Assembly (NCBI GenBank): GCA_965247255.1
Contig: CBDFGS010000013.1
Coordinates: forward strand, 310,001-374,000
Reading direction: 5' to 3'
Origin: CBDFGS01 sp965247255
GTDB taxonomy: Bacteria > Chloroflexota > Dehalococcoidia > Lucifugimonadales > CAUZJF01
DNA length: 64,000 nt
Shown here in pieces: positions 1 to 8,600 of the stretch. The first letter of the stretch is position 1, and each line of letters starts with the position of its first letter. Position numbers and translations under genes: made by a program. The notes under the pieces are model-generated. The model saw only the letters and a list, made by a program, of their open reading frames with translations. It made no database searches and was not told the DNA's origin.

Positions 1-922
1 GGTCCCACGTCTCGCCCCCGTCCTCTGACAGGACCACCATTATTCCAGGCTCCCTGCCCTCCCGAAGCGTATAGGTCGCCGCGAGCACCCCATCCCCTAG
101 GTCCGCCAGCCAGCTCGTCTGCCCCATGATGCCCGTCGGCCTTGGCTGGCTCCACCTCGTTCCCGTCTCGTCCGAGACGGTAAGGTGCAAGTCGTGGTCC
201 CTCTGACCGCCAACATCCTGCGTCCACTGGAGGGCTGCGACCCGGCCGTCGAGCATCTGGGTGTAGCGGCTGTGAGAGAACATCCTGTCGTTATCGAAGG
301 CGCTGGGAAAATCGATGCGGTCCGTCCAGCTCTCCCCGCGGTCATCGGAGAAGACGGCGAATCCCTTGATGTGAAGCGGCGACGTATCGTCCCAGCGTTT
401 CCAGGCCTCGCACGCTAGGAACCAGCGTCCGTCGTCAAGCTCGATAATCTGCGACGGCGTATCCACTACGCCGCCGCCGGGCAGGTCGAGCCTGTAAGGG
501 TCGGACCAGGAGCGGCCGTCGTCGGCAGAGCGAAAGAGTACGACCTCGCCGGGCCGCTGGCCTCCCGTTTCAGGATTGATCGGGGGCCTGTATGGCTCGG
601 AGAACACCCTCCGGTGCGCGATCAGTACCACGGTACCGTCCCTCATCCTAGTGGCGTGAGGCGCCGTGTAGCTGAAGGGCTCCCGGTCGTTCCCGGGGTC
701 CCACACCGACTCTTCCTGCGTCCACGTCCTACCCCCATCGAAGGAGCGCAGCTTGGCGAGCTTACCGTCCAGCGAGTAGAACGCGGAGCCGGTCCTGTAG
801 AAGCAGAGCACCTCAGCCTTGGAGATGGGCACGATGTTCGGCAGGAAGGCGTATTCGGCCTTGAACCCAGGGTCCGGGTTCCGGTATAGCACACCCTCGG
901 ACAGGAGCTTCAAGCGGCCCAA
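1..922 (-). CDS. Sialidase-like (BNR/Asp-box) protein, 3' end outside window
   Basis: The minus strand is open for 307 codons from a TTG at 920-922 to the window edge. Four Asp-box motifs of the form S-x-D-x-G-x-x-W are visible (SFDGGRTW, SADDGRSW, SDDRGESW, SEDGGETW), the signature of six-bladed sialidase-type propellers. The N-terminus (GRLKLLSEGVLYRNP) has no signal peptide, so the protein is probably cytoplasmic. An in-frame TAA lies shortly upstream, and the only candidate starts between it and the conserved part are TTG codons; a GAGGA stretch precedes the TTG chosen. Proteins of this build are often called exo-alpha-sialidase or neuraminidase-like, but the Asp-box fold serves many substrates and I cannot name this one's. 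The C-terminus lies beyond position 1. Confidence 0.8.
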   Translation of the reverse strand, partial: MGRLKLLSEGVLYRNPDPGFKAEYAFLPNIVPISKAEVLCFYRTGSAFYSLDGKLAKLRSFDGGRTWTQEESVWDPGNDREPFSYTAPHATRMRDGTVVLIAHRRVFSEPYRPPINPETGGQRPGEVVLFRSADDGRSWSDPYRLDLPGGGVVDTPSQIIELDDGRWFLACEAWKRWDDTSPLHIKGFAVFSDDRGESWTDRIDFPSAFDNDRMFSHSRYTQMLDGRVAALQWTQDVGGQRDHDLHLTVSDETGTRWSQPRPTGIMGQTSWLADLGDGVLAATYTLREGREPGIMVVLSEDGGETWD

Positions 923-1373
923 GCTAGATTCCTCGCCCTGGTCCCCGCCGACTTATGGGCGACGCACGAGTCGGTCCAACTCCACCTTAAAAGCTGGTCG
1001 AGATTCTAGCAGAGATACCGACGCCATCCACGACGACCGGTTGCCCAAGCCAGGCGGCGGCATAAAGCGAGTCGAAGAAACCAAATGGCGCCGCCGAGCG
1101 TTATCCCAGTAAGCGACTCACGCCGCGGAATTCTACGACTTGGCCAACAGAGAGCTGCCGCATCAGTCATGGTGGAACGCTTACTATGCAGGCGCCAGGA
1201 CCGCGACCCCATTCATCGACGACATGAGTAGCCCTTTTCGGTCTCGGAAATCACCCAGTCGGGTGATCCCAAATCAGAATGGCAGGCCCATACTGGCTTC
1301 GGGCCAGAAACTCCAGCAAAAACAGGGGCGCCGATATCCAAGATGTACTGAAGACCCCGGCAGGCACTTCGCA
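923..1373. other. Divergent intergenic region, 450 bp
   Basis: This lies between the minus-strand sialidase-like gene and the plus-strand lipoprotein gene, so it should hold promoters for both. I see no convincing coding frame. The frame of the downstream gene is open from about 1140, but its translation before the signal peptide looks non-coding (rich in Arg, Ser and Gln). Confidence 0.5.
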
Positions 1374-1784
1374 TTGGTAGCCAAGTCTGCGCTACTTGCC
1401 ACCTTCGCGACGGTCCTTGTCCTCGCTGCGGCGTGTGGCAGCAAGACCACGGAATTAACAGTCCGCCTTCTCGATCAAGAGAACTCCGGCCAATCGGGCA
1501 TCGCCACGCTCAAAGCGGACGGCCCGAGGACTCAGGTCGCACTAAGGATCGACGCCGGCCCTTCAGCCGCTGACCCTCAGCCCGTCCACATTCACTTCGG
1601 CAGGTGCGGCGACCGGCTTGGGGGGGTCGAGCACGCTTTGAGCGATATTGCTGGCGGGCAATCGAGTTCCCTCGTCGAAGCAAGCCTGGAAAGCCTCATG
1701 GACGGCAATCACGCGATCAACGTCCACAAGTCATACTCTGAGATCGCCATCTATACCTCTTGCGGGAACATCCCGTCCCAGTAG
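1374..1784 (+). CDS. Small secreted lipoprotein, CHRD/SOD-like hypothetical
   Basis: The reading frame is open further upstream, but the protein-like part begins at a TTG (1374) that opens a signal peptide: VAKSALLATFATVLVLAAAC, with a lipobox LAAAC, so a lipid-anchored cell-surface protein is likely. The mature part is about 115 residues and includes PVHIHFGRCG and a late INVHKS segment. That spacing resembles small CHRD or Cu/Zn-SOD-like beta-sandwich proteins, but the full copper ligand set is not obvious. The gene ends 12 nt before the histidine kinase at 1797, so it may be cotranscribed with it and could be a sensory partner. Function unknown. Confidence 0.55.
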   Translation: MVAKSALLATFATVLVLAAACGSKTTELTVRLLDQENSGQSGIATLKADGPRTQVALRIDAGPSAADPQPVHIHFGRCGDRLGGVEHALSDIAGGQSSSLVEASLESLMDGNHAINVHKSYSEIAIYTSCGNIPSQ

Positions 1785-1796
1785 GGCTTACTTCGT

Positions 1797-3695
1797 ATGC
1801 GAGAGAGAACACCTCGAAACACGGCGCTCCCGGAGACAGAGTTCTTTGTCGCCGAAGCGTCCCGGCCCTACCCGCTGCTCCGCTACTACGTGCTGACCAG
1901 CCTCGCCGTCATCTCGATCGTTACGGTCGTCGTTGCCGTCCTGTTCGTGCGCCGCGCCGAGCAAGAATTCGCCACGCGGAGCGCCGAGCAGAGCATGATG
2001 GAAGCCGCCCACCTGGCCAACCTTTTCTTCCACGATGTTTGGGCTCCCCAGCAACAGGAGGGTGAAGACTTGAACCTGCGTGACGTCGCCGATCCGGAGG
2101 TCCTGCGGGGCTTCTACGGCGGAAGCGCTCACGGCCTCAGCTTGGTGGCCCTCACAGTTTTGAAACTCGATGGGACGGTGTTATGGACCAGCGGTGAATC
2201 CGCCAACGAACCTCACGCTTCCGGGGATATGGGCGATTTCGCCACCGTGGTCCACCAGGGAACGCCGATGGCACGGCTCCTCCGTGATGAGGTAACCATG
2301 GACACCGCCGGCGGAAAGCGCCGCCTCGACCTGGTCAAGACCTATCACCCCCTTCGCGACATCCCCCTGGACGCCGCTATCGAGGGCAGGCTGTTGGGCG
2401 TTATCGAGATGAAGCAAGACGTCACCGACGCCCTCGCGCGAGCCAGACGGGGCAATCTGTTGCTCGCAGTCCTGGGGTCCGTGGCAACCGGCGCCGCCCT
2501 CTTCACTCTCCTATTCCTGTTCGTGTATCGAGCCGACAGGAACATCGTTCGGGGACATAGGAGACTGATCGGACAGCAGCGCAAACTGGCCGAGAGTGAG
2601 GGGCGTCTGAGGACCGTTTTCGAGTACGCCCCCATCGGGATGGTATTCACCGACGAGGACGGGCGACTCCTCTTCGCTAACAAGCAGTTCAAGAGGATGG
2701 TCGGCTACGATGACCGTGAGCTCGATGGGATGTCTTTTGCAACCCTCACGCATCCCGATGATCTGCCGGGCAACATGGACCTCTTCCAGGAGATGAGGGC
2801 GGGGCTTCGAGATAGCTATGTCTACGAAAAGCGATATCTAACGAAGGACGGCTCGACGGTTTGGGGCCACATGGTCGTGTCCGCCCTCCCGGACTCCGGG
2901 GATGGGGTCTGCTGCGTCGCAATGGTGGAGGACGTCACAGAGCGAAAAAGGACGGAGAAGGCGCTGGTGGAATCTACCAGGCTGGCGTCGATAGGGCAGC
3001 TGGCGGCCGGCGTGGCGCACGAGGTCAACAACCCCCTAACAACAGTAATGAGCTTCGCCAAGCTACTGGAGCTGCGGGGGCTCCCGGCCGACGCCGCGGC
3101 AGATGTCGAAAAGATCTACTCTGAGGCGGTAAGAGCTACGGGGATCGTCCAAAACCTGCTGTCGTTTGCTCGCAAACGGGACGTCGATGCTCGCCCTCAG
3201 ACTATCGTACCGGTCATCCAGCGAGCCCTGGACCTCAAGCGGTACCAGCTCGACGACTTGGGAATTACCGTCACCACCGATTGGCCCGAGGGGCTGGCCA
3301 ACGCTCTTGTCGACGAAGACCAGATGCTTGAAGTCTTGCTGAATATCCTGACCAACGCTGAGCAAGCTCTTGCGGACCACAGGGGCCACCGCGCCATCAG
3401 CATCGAAGCCAGGCATAATTCCCGGTGGCTGACATTGTTCATCAGCGACAACGGACCGGGAATTCAAGCGGAGCACCTTGCCAAGGTCTTCGATCCCTTC
3501 TTTACGACCAAGCACGTAGGACAGGGGACGGGCCTGGGACTGAGCATCTGCTACGGCATCGTGCAACAGCACGGCGGCGAGCTGACAGTCGAGAGCGTGC
3601 CAGGACAAGGTACTACCTTCACGATCGAGCTAGTCGCCGTCGACGGAGGTGCTGTTGCCGTGCCTGACGGCGCGCTCGCCTCGTCTGGAGTTTAG
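1797..3695 (+). CDS. Membrane PAS-domain sensor histidine kinase
   Basis: The protein has 632 residues. A first transmembrane segment (about 31-51) and a second (about 219-243) enclose a roughly 165-residue extracytoplasmic sensor region. A PAS domain follows (about 268-385, starting RTVFEYAPIGMVFTDEDG), then a HisKA dimerisation helix with the phospho-acceptor His in GVAHEVNNPL (about residue 408). The HATPase domain has an N box near 517, the G1 box DNGPGI near 551, and a G2 box GTGLGLSI. It is a complete kinase with no receiver of its own. The next gene begins 2 nt after its stop and carries a receiver domain fused to a Ser/Thr kinase, so that receiver is the obvious partner. The extracellular signal is unknown. 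Confidence 0.92.
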   Translation: MRERTPRNTALPETEFFVAEASRPYPLLRYYVLTSLAVISIVTVVVAVLFVRRAEQEFATRSAEQSMMEAAHLANLFFHDVWAPQQQEGEDLNLRDVADPEVLRGFYGGSAHGLSLVALTVLKLDGTVLWTSGESANEPHASGDMGDFATVVHQGTPMARLLRDEVTMDTAGGKRRLDLVKTYHPLRDIPLDAAIEGRLLGVIEMKQDVTDALARARRGNLLLAVLGSVATGAALFTLLFLFVYRADRNIVRGHRRLIGQQRKLAESEGRLRTVFEYAPIGMVFTDEDGRLLFANKQFKRMVGYDDRELDGMSFATLTHPDDLPGNMDLFQEMRAGLRDSYVYEKRYLTKDGSTVWGHMVVSALPDSGDGVCCVAMVEDVTERKRTEKALVESTRLASIGQLAAGVAHEVNNPLTTVMSFAKLLELRGLPADAAADVEKIYSEAVRATGIVQNLLSFARKRDVDARPQTIVPVIQRALDLKRYQLDDLGITVTTDWPEGLANALVDEDQMLEVLLNILTNAEQALADHRGHRAISIEARHNSRWLTLFISDNGPGIQAEHLAKVFDPFFTTKHVGQGTGLGLSICYGIVQQHGGELTVESVPGQGTTFTIELVAVDGGAVAVPDGALASSGV

Positions 3696-3697
3696 CT

Positions 3698-5068
3698 ATG
3701 AGCTTCCTCGCTGAGAGAAAACAACACGGACGCTACGAGGTCCTGGAGCAAATAGGACGCGGTGGCGTCGGCGCCGTCTATAAGGGCCTTGACCCGGTGT
3801 TGGACCGCATCGTCGCGCTCAAGGTCCTCCACCCCGCAAGCGGCGAGGACAAGGACTTCTATGAGCGCTTCCGCCACGAGGCCCGGTTGGTGGCGGGCCT
3901 ACGTCACCCCAATATCCTTCAGGTCCACGATTTCGGCGAAGACGATGGCCTCGCATACCTGGTAACAGAGTACATCGGCGGTGGGACTCTCGACGCACGG
4001 CTGCATGAGAGGCTCGGTCCCCAGCAGGCGTTTTCCTACGTCAAACCGCTAACCGACGCCCTCACCTACGCGATTCAACGCGGCATCATCCACAGAGACA
4101 TCAAGCCCAGCAATATCCTCATCCAAGACGATGGCTCCCCGGTCCTCGCCGACTTTGGGCTAGCCAGAGTACTTCAGTCAGGACACACGTTCACCCCGGG
4201 CGACGTGATAGTAGGGACCCCCGACTACATGTCGCCGGAAGTGGCCCTCGGCAAGCGCGCCGACCACAGGACCGACATCTACGCACTGGGAGTGCTCCTC
4301 TACAGGATGACGGTGGGTAACACCCCTTTTAGCGGCGCCAGCCCTGCGGCTGTGCTCGTTGCCCACGCCCAACAGCCCGTGCCACGGCCCACTGACCTGG
4401 ACCCCTCCTTCGACAAGCAGCTGGAAGCGGTGATTCTCAAGTGCCTCGCAAAGGATCCTGACGATAGGTTCCAGAGCGCCGAGGACCTGGCTGACCAGAT
4501 GCTTCGTTTCGCACCTGTGACCGACGGCGAACCGGTCCGGCACCCCTTGCCGGCGGCGCCGGTCGCTCACGCGCAAACCACCGCCACAGCCTCGGCGCCT
4601 CGCGGCGCGGAGGCGCCTGGCCAGCCGATACGGGTGTTCCTCGTCGAGGACCATCCGCTCCTGCTCGAGGCCGTAAGCCGGCTGCTGCAGAGAGAAGAAA
4701 GAATCGCGGTGGTCGGGGAGGCCGGCAGCGGAGAAGACGCCTTGTTGCAGCTAGAGAGCATCGCCTGCGATGTCGTTGTGATGGACATCGCGCTGCCCGG
4801 AATCAGCGGCATCGAGGCGACGCGCAAACTCAAGGCGACGTCTCCCGACGTCAACGTCCTCATCCTGAGCGCTTACGGAGAGGCAAGCTTAGCGGATGCC
4901 ATAGCCGCGGGCGCCGACGGGTACATGCTCAAGACCGCGGCGCACGAAGAGTTGCGGGACGCAATCCTCGACGTGAGCATGGGCCGCTCCCCAATCCACC
5001 CGAGCCTGTCGCGCACCCTGGTCAAGACGATGGCTCAGATGGCGGAAGCCAGCGGCAAGGCCGTCTGA
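3698..5068 (+). CDS. Ser/Thr protein kinase fused to response-regulator receiver
   Basis: This 456-residue protein joins two signalling systems. Residues about 12-275 are a Hanks-type kinase: glycine loop GRGGVGAVYKG, Lys42 in ALKVL, catalytic HRDIKPSN (Asp near 133) and DFGLAR (Asp near 151), so it should be active. A low-complexity Ala/Pro linker follows. Residues about 310-430 are a NarL-type receiver, with acidic residues in VEDHP, phospho-acceptor Asp363 in VMDIALPG, and the conserved Lys in YMLKTA. The usual LuxR HTH after a NarL receiver is absent: the protein ends about 25 residues past the domain. There is no transmembrane segment or PASTA domain. It is translationally coupled to the histidine kinase upstream, so phosphotransfer from that kinase may gate the Ser/Thr kinase (inference). 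Confidence 0.92.
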   Translation: MSFLAERKQHGRYEVLEQIGRGGVGAVYKGLDPVLDRIVALKVLHPASGEDKDFYERFRHEARLVAGLRHPNILQVHDFGEDDGLAYLVTEYIGGGTLDARLHERLGPQQAFSYVKPLTDALTYAIQRGIIHRDIKPSNILIQDDGSPVLADFGLARVLQSGHTFTPGDVIVGTPDYMSPEVALGKRADHRTDIYALGVLLYRMTVGNTPFSGASPAAVLVAHAQQPVPRPTDLDPSFDKQLEAVILKCLAKDPDDRFQSAEDLADQMLRFAPVTDGEPVRHPLPAAPVAHAQTTATASAPRGAEAPGQPIRVFLVEDHPLLLEAVSRLLQREERIAVVGEAGSGEDALLQLESIACDVVVMDIALPGISGIEATRKLKATSPDVNVLILSAYGEASLADAIAAGADGYMLKTAAHEELRDAILDVSMGRSPIHPSLSRTLVKTMAQMAEASGKAV

Positions 5069-5477
5069 CACACCGCGGGCGGGCTTCCTCCTGTTGCAAA
5101 GGGTGAGGGGGAATCTGCGACCACGAAACGGCGGGCTGCTCGCCGCGTCTCTTGGCCGGTCCACTTTGGCAACGAGCATAGCCTCGCGACCAAAGTCCGC
5201 TAGCGTCCAGTCTCCAACGTGTTGCCCGTAACGCGTAGCTGCGAGCTAAGGGTTCCCTAATCTCGCAACCCACTCAACGGAATCGTCGCTCGAAGGTTCT
5301 GACCTCTATGGGGCTAGAGCCCCGATCACTAACCTTGCCGATGGCATGATCGGCCATGTGGCCGATTACAAGAGGCAACGCCCAAGATATCATGGATGCT
5401 GAGAACCCTGAGAGCAAGAAGGCAAGCGGAAATTGACGATGTGAAAGGACACAGTTAGTTCCGGTCAAAGCTCGCCG
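5069..5477. other. Intergenic region, 409 bp
   Basis: This lies between the kinase-receiver gene and a methyltransferase gene on the same strand. I found no coding frame with protein-like composition, no RNA gene and no clear terminator. Confidence 0.4.
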
Positions 5478-5945
5478 ATGAATAGCGATCACGCCAACGT
5501 CATCGCCCCTCCTCCGCTCACTTACGTGCCGCCACTCGTCGCAGGCGTACTCGTGCATTTCTTGTGGAAGCCGTTGAGATTCTTCCCAGAGTGGTGGATC
5601 GGCCATGCTGTTGGATGGCCGGTGGTTGTGGCAGGGGTACTGCTGTCGGCGTGGGCGATCCGGACTATGTTTCGCGCCAAGGAAGACCCCGATCCTTACA
5701 AGCCGACTACCGCCGTCGTCGCTACCGGACCTTACGCGCTCAGCCGCAACCCCATCTACGTCTCGTTTAACCTGGTCCATGTGGGTATCGCGCTTGTGGT
5801 GAACTCGGTCTGGCCGATCGTATTCATGCCGGTCGGAATCGCACTGTTGTACTATGGCGTCATCGCCCGGGAGGAGCGCTACCTGGATAGGGTTCTCGGC
5901 GATGAATATCGGCGGTACAAAGCCAGGGTCCGTCGCTGGGTTTAG
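5478..5945 (+). CDS. Isoprenylcysteine carboxyl methyltransferase-family membrane protein
   Basis: A 155-residue integral membrane protein with about four hydrophobic segments. The C-terminal half carries the family's SAM-binding pattern: GPYALSRNPIYVS, then two hydrophobic helices, then REERYLDRVLGDEYRRYKARVRRW. This matches bacterial ICMT/phospholipid N-methyltransferase-like proteins (PEMT/ICMT superfamily), which methylate lipids or other small membrane substrates. The bacterial substrate is usually unknown and cannot be read here. It stands alone between a signalling pair and a convergent ABC exporter. Confidence 0.8.
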   Translation: MNSDHANVIAPPPLTYVPPLVAGVLVHFLWKPLRFFPEWWIGHAVGWPVVVAGVLLSAWAIRTMFRAKEDPDPYKPTTAVVATGPYALSRNPIYVSFNLVHVGIALVVNSVWPIVFMPVGIALLYYGVIAREERYLDRVLGDEYRRYKARVRRWV

Positions 5946-6000
5946 CAAAGCCCGCGCACAGCACCTATCCACCCGCTGGATGAGCCCTCGCCCCAACCGA

Positions 6001-6798
6001 CTAGCGCCGGGTCACACGGCCTCTAAGCGCCCAGAGGGCCAGCGAGAGGCTGAAGGCGGCGACGATGCTGACGGATATCAGTCCTCGGGCGAGTGCGTCC
6101 CACTCCCAGCCTACGATCACAAGCGAGCGCAGCGCCTCTAGCAGGTAGGTGACAGGGTTGTAGGTTGCGACCGTCTTCATCCAGTCGGTCATCGCTTCGA
6201 GCGGTATGAAGACGGGTGTCAGGAAGACGAACGGCAAGAATATCAGGAAGCTCGTGTTGACCGCGGCCGGGTTCCCAGTCTTTAGGGCAATAGCGTAGGG
6301 GAAGCCCGCGTAGACGACGGCCCACACGACAGAGATTGCCACGAACGCGATCATTCCCAGTATGCCGCTCTCAAAACGGACTCCCACCGCGAACCCCATG
6401 ATGAGCACTGGGATCGATAGCGCCGCGACCAGCACTGCGTCGGAGACCATGAGGCCGAGGAGCAGAGCCAGACGGCGAACAGGTGTCATCGCCAGACGGT
6501 CGAAATACCCACTTTGGATGTCGAGCACGAGGGTCACGGCCCTGGAGATGCCTGTCACTGCGAAGATGATAGCTACGGGTAGCTGAAACGCCTTGAAGTC
6601 GATGTCGATGTCCTGCTCGACGATATCCTGCAAGGCTCCAACGTTCACCGTGAAGAAAAAAACCGGGAAGATCAGCGCCGGGATGACAGTCTCCGGGTCA
6701 CGCTTAATGGAACGGACCGCGCGTCCCGCCACTGAGAGGACATCGCCGACGAAGCCACCCGCGCGCGCCTCGACACGGGTCTGAGCGGCGGCTGTCAA
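6001..6798 (-). CDS. ABC-2 type exporter permease (DrrB-like)
   Basis: A 265-residue membrane protein with about six hydrophobic segments and the layout of the DrrB/ABC-2 permease family: amphipathic N-terminus, RDPETVIPALIFPVFFF, a central ISRAVTLVLDIQSGYFDRLAMTP segment, and a late LEAMTDWMKTVATYNPVTYLLEALR segment. It would form the membrane pore of a drug, lipid or polysaccharide exporter. The start is a TTG at 6796-6798 overlapping the TGA of the upstream ATPase gene by 4 nt, so the two were translated as a coupled pair. That ATPase gene is now split by an IS element, so this permease is probably expressed poorly and lacks its full-length partner. Confidence 0.88.
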   Translation of the reverse strand: MTAAAQTRVEARAGGFVGDVLSVAGRAVRSIKRDPETVIPALIFPVFFFTVNVGALQDIVEQDIDIDFKAFQLPVAIIFAVTGISRAVTLVLDIQSGYFDRLAMTPVRRLALLLGLMVSDAVLVAALSIPVLIMGFAVGVRFESGILGMIAFVAISVVWAVVYAGFPYAIALKTGNPAAVNTSFLIFLPFVFLTPVFIPLEAMTDWMKTVATYNPVTYLLEALRSLVIVGWEWDALARGLISVSIVAAFSLSLALWALRGRVTRR

Positions 6799-6896
6799 AT
6801 CGATTCCTCACCATCCGGAACGTCGGCGTCGACTTCGAGCCGGCCACCCGTGTAGTGCAGGAAGACGTCGTCGAGCGTAGGTGTCCGGAGCGTTAG

Positions 6897-8600
6897 CCCG
6901 AATCCACCGAAGGACACCGATGGACGGCGTGAGGGCAGCGGAAGGGGGTGGGTGAGGGAGCTACAGGGGAGATGGCCTGGGGTCTTGGGGTAGATGGGAG
7001 GCCGGCGGGCGGTCTTCAGTGGCCGCACAGGGCCCCTAAGGCCCTATGCGGGAGTTGCGATGCGCGGGAAGGCGAGAGGATACGCAGCAGGGGACTCTCG
7101 CGACCGGGGTGGCGCGAGATTGCGGGGACGTTGGGTCAGTTGCAGGCTGGCCGTCAGGCCGGGAACGGAATGGCTTGCAGCCGGGCCAAGGCGCGAGTGA
7201 ACTGGGTTTCCCAAGGCCAGCGCCGGGGGAGATGCAAAGTGAGGCGGCGCGCCGAGCGGGTGATCCGTCCCACCAGAGCGAAGACCCGCCGCCTGAGGGT
7301 CTTGGTGATCACGGTCCGCTCGCCCAGACCAATCCGCGCCGTCCAGCGGGCCAGGTTATGCGCCATCACCTGGACCGCCAGCCAGGCGCCGTTGGCGGCG
7401 AAGCGCGCCGACGGCATGTGGTTCAGCCCGACGCCGTACTTGAGGTCGCGTATGGCGTTCTCGACCTCGGCGTGGCGGCGATGATCGGCCTCCAGTTCCA
7501 GCGTCTCCCCATCGCGGTCGGTGATGAAGGCGTGATAGCTGTATCTGGCGAAGAGGGCGAGCTGGGAACCGGGCGTCGGCTTCACCCGCCGGACAATGAG
7601 CCGCACCGGCGCGGCGTCCGGCTTGGTCTGGAACGGGGTGTAAGTCGTCTCGGCGACATCGGCGGCGCCGTCCATCCAGTAGGGAATGGGAGTCCAGTCC
7701 TCCTCTGGTATCGCCTCGATCAGATCCCGCAGCCTGGCGCGCTGGCGGATGGTGATAGAGAAGCGGACATCCATTTCCCGGCAGGCGGCAACGACAGTGT
7801 GGGCGTAGAAGCCGCTGTCGGCCCGCACCGTGAGTTGTCCCCTGGCCCCGCCGTAGCGCACCCGCCCCACCGTCTCACGCAGGAAGTGGGCGGCGCCACG
7901 GGCGGTGTTGGCCCGGCCCTCGCGCAGCCGGGACATCAGCACCTCGCCGGTGCCGGCGGCAATGGCCAGCAGCGGGTGATAGCCGCGGGCGCCGGTATAG
8001 CCGTGGTGGCGCGCTCCCTCCTTGGCCAGTCCATAGGTCTCGCAGATGGTCGAGTCCAGGTCGATGGTCAGGGGCGAGTCGCCGGGTCCGGCCCCAGCGG
8101 CCCAGGCCCGGGCCAACAACTGGCGGCTCACGCGGTCGAGTTGACGGACATGCCCCCACCGGAAGCTGCGCAGGAAGGTCCCCAGGGTGGATGGCGCCTT
8201 GACCACGCAGCCTAGAACACCGACCGTCCCACCAGCGCGCAGCGCATCGGCGTCGTCGATGCAGTCGCCGCCTGCCAGCGCGGAAGCGACCAGCGTCAGC
8301 ATCTTGTCCCCAGTGTTCGCCCGTCCCGGCGCTCCGCCGAGGTCAAGGTGATGGTCGACGAGTTCCCGCAGGCCCAGGTGCCGGGCTAGGGTGGCCGGCA
8401 GGAGCAGGACGGCATTGGCCACCAGGCGATGGTCGTCAAAGAGGATGCGGATACGGTCGGGTTTGTTCTGTGGCAGCATCTATTGGGTGCTCCTTGTTTC
8501 CGGGCGGGTTTCTGTTCCAAAACCATTATCCCAGATTCAGAGGAGCACCCGCTGGCTTCTTCAAGGGCTGTCCCCAAGGACGTCCTTCGGTGGATTCGGG
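6897..8600 (-). mobile_element. IS1380-family insertion sequence, copy 1
   Basis: A 1,704-bp element with 19-bp perfect terminal inverted repeats (CCCGAATCCACCGAAGGAC and its complement) and a single transposase gene. It is flanked by the direct repeat GTTAG (6892-6896 and 8601-8605). It splits the ABC ATPase gene. It differs from copies 2 and 3 at two positions I noticed, one changing Gly to Val near the transposase N-terminus and one silent. Confidence 0.95.
7154..8479 (-). CDS. IS1380-family transposase (copy 1)
   Basis: A 441-residue DDE transposase, full length for the family. Visible motifs include LVASALAGGDCIDDAD, LTIDLDSTICETYGL (first acidic residue), LTVRADSGFY (second) and the downstream segment HRRHAEVENAIRDLKYG (catalytic Glu region), followed by a basic C-terminus. 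It cuts and pastes the surrounding 1.7-kb element. The ATG lies about 120 bp inside the right inverted repeat. A long antisense frame of 389 codons on the opposite strand is a GC-rich shadow. This copy has Val where copies 2 and 3 have Gly at about residue 24. Confidence 0.95.
   Translation of the reverse strand: MLPQNKPDRIRILFDDHRLVANAVLLLPATLARHLGLRELVDHHLDLGGAPGRANTGDKMLTLVASALAGGDCIDDADALRAGGTVGVLGCVVKAPSTLGTFLRSFRWGHVRQLDRVSRQLLARAWAAGAGPGDSPLTIDLDSTICETYGLAKEGARHHGYTGARGYHPLLAIAAGTGEVLMSRLREGRANTARGAAHFLRETVGRVRYGGARGQLTVRADSGFYAHTVVAACREMDVRFSITIRQRARLRDLIEAIPEEDWTPIPYWMDGAADVAETTYTPFQTKPDAAPVRLIVRRVKPTPGSQLALFARYSYHAFITDRDGETLELEADHRRHAEVENAIRDLKYGVGLNHMPSARFAANGAWLAVQVMAHNLARWTARIGLGERTVITKTLRRRVFALVGRITRSARRLTLHLPRRWPWETQFTRALARLQAIPFPA

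Noticed and set aside
1140..1373. N-terminal extension of the lipoprotein gene
   Set aside because: The extension is not protein-like and would place the signal peptide at residue 79; the TTG at 1374 is more plausible.
7046..8215. A 389-codon frame antisense to the IS1380 transposase, repeated at all three copies
   Set aside because: It exists only because the transposase gene is GC-rich; the real transposase is on the other strand with clear catalytic motifs.
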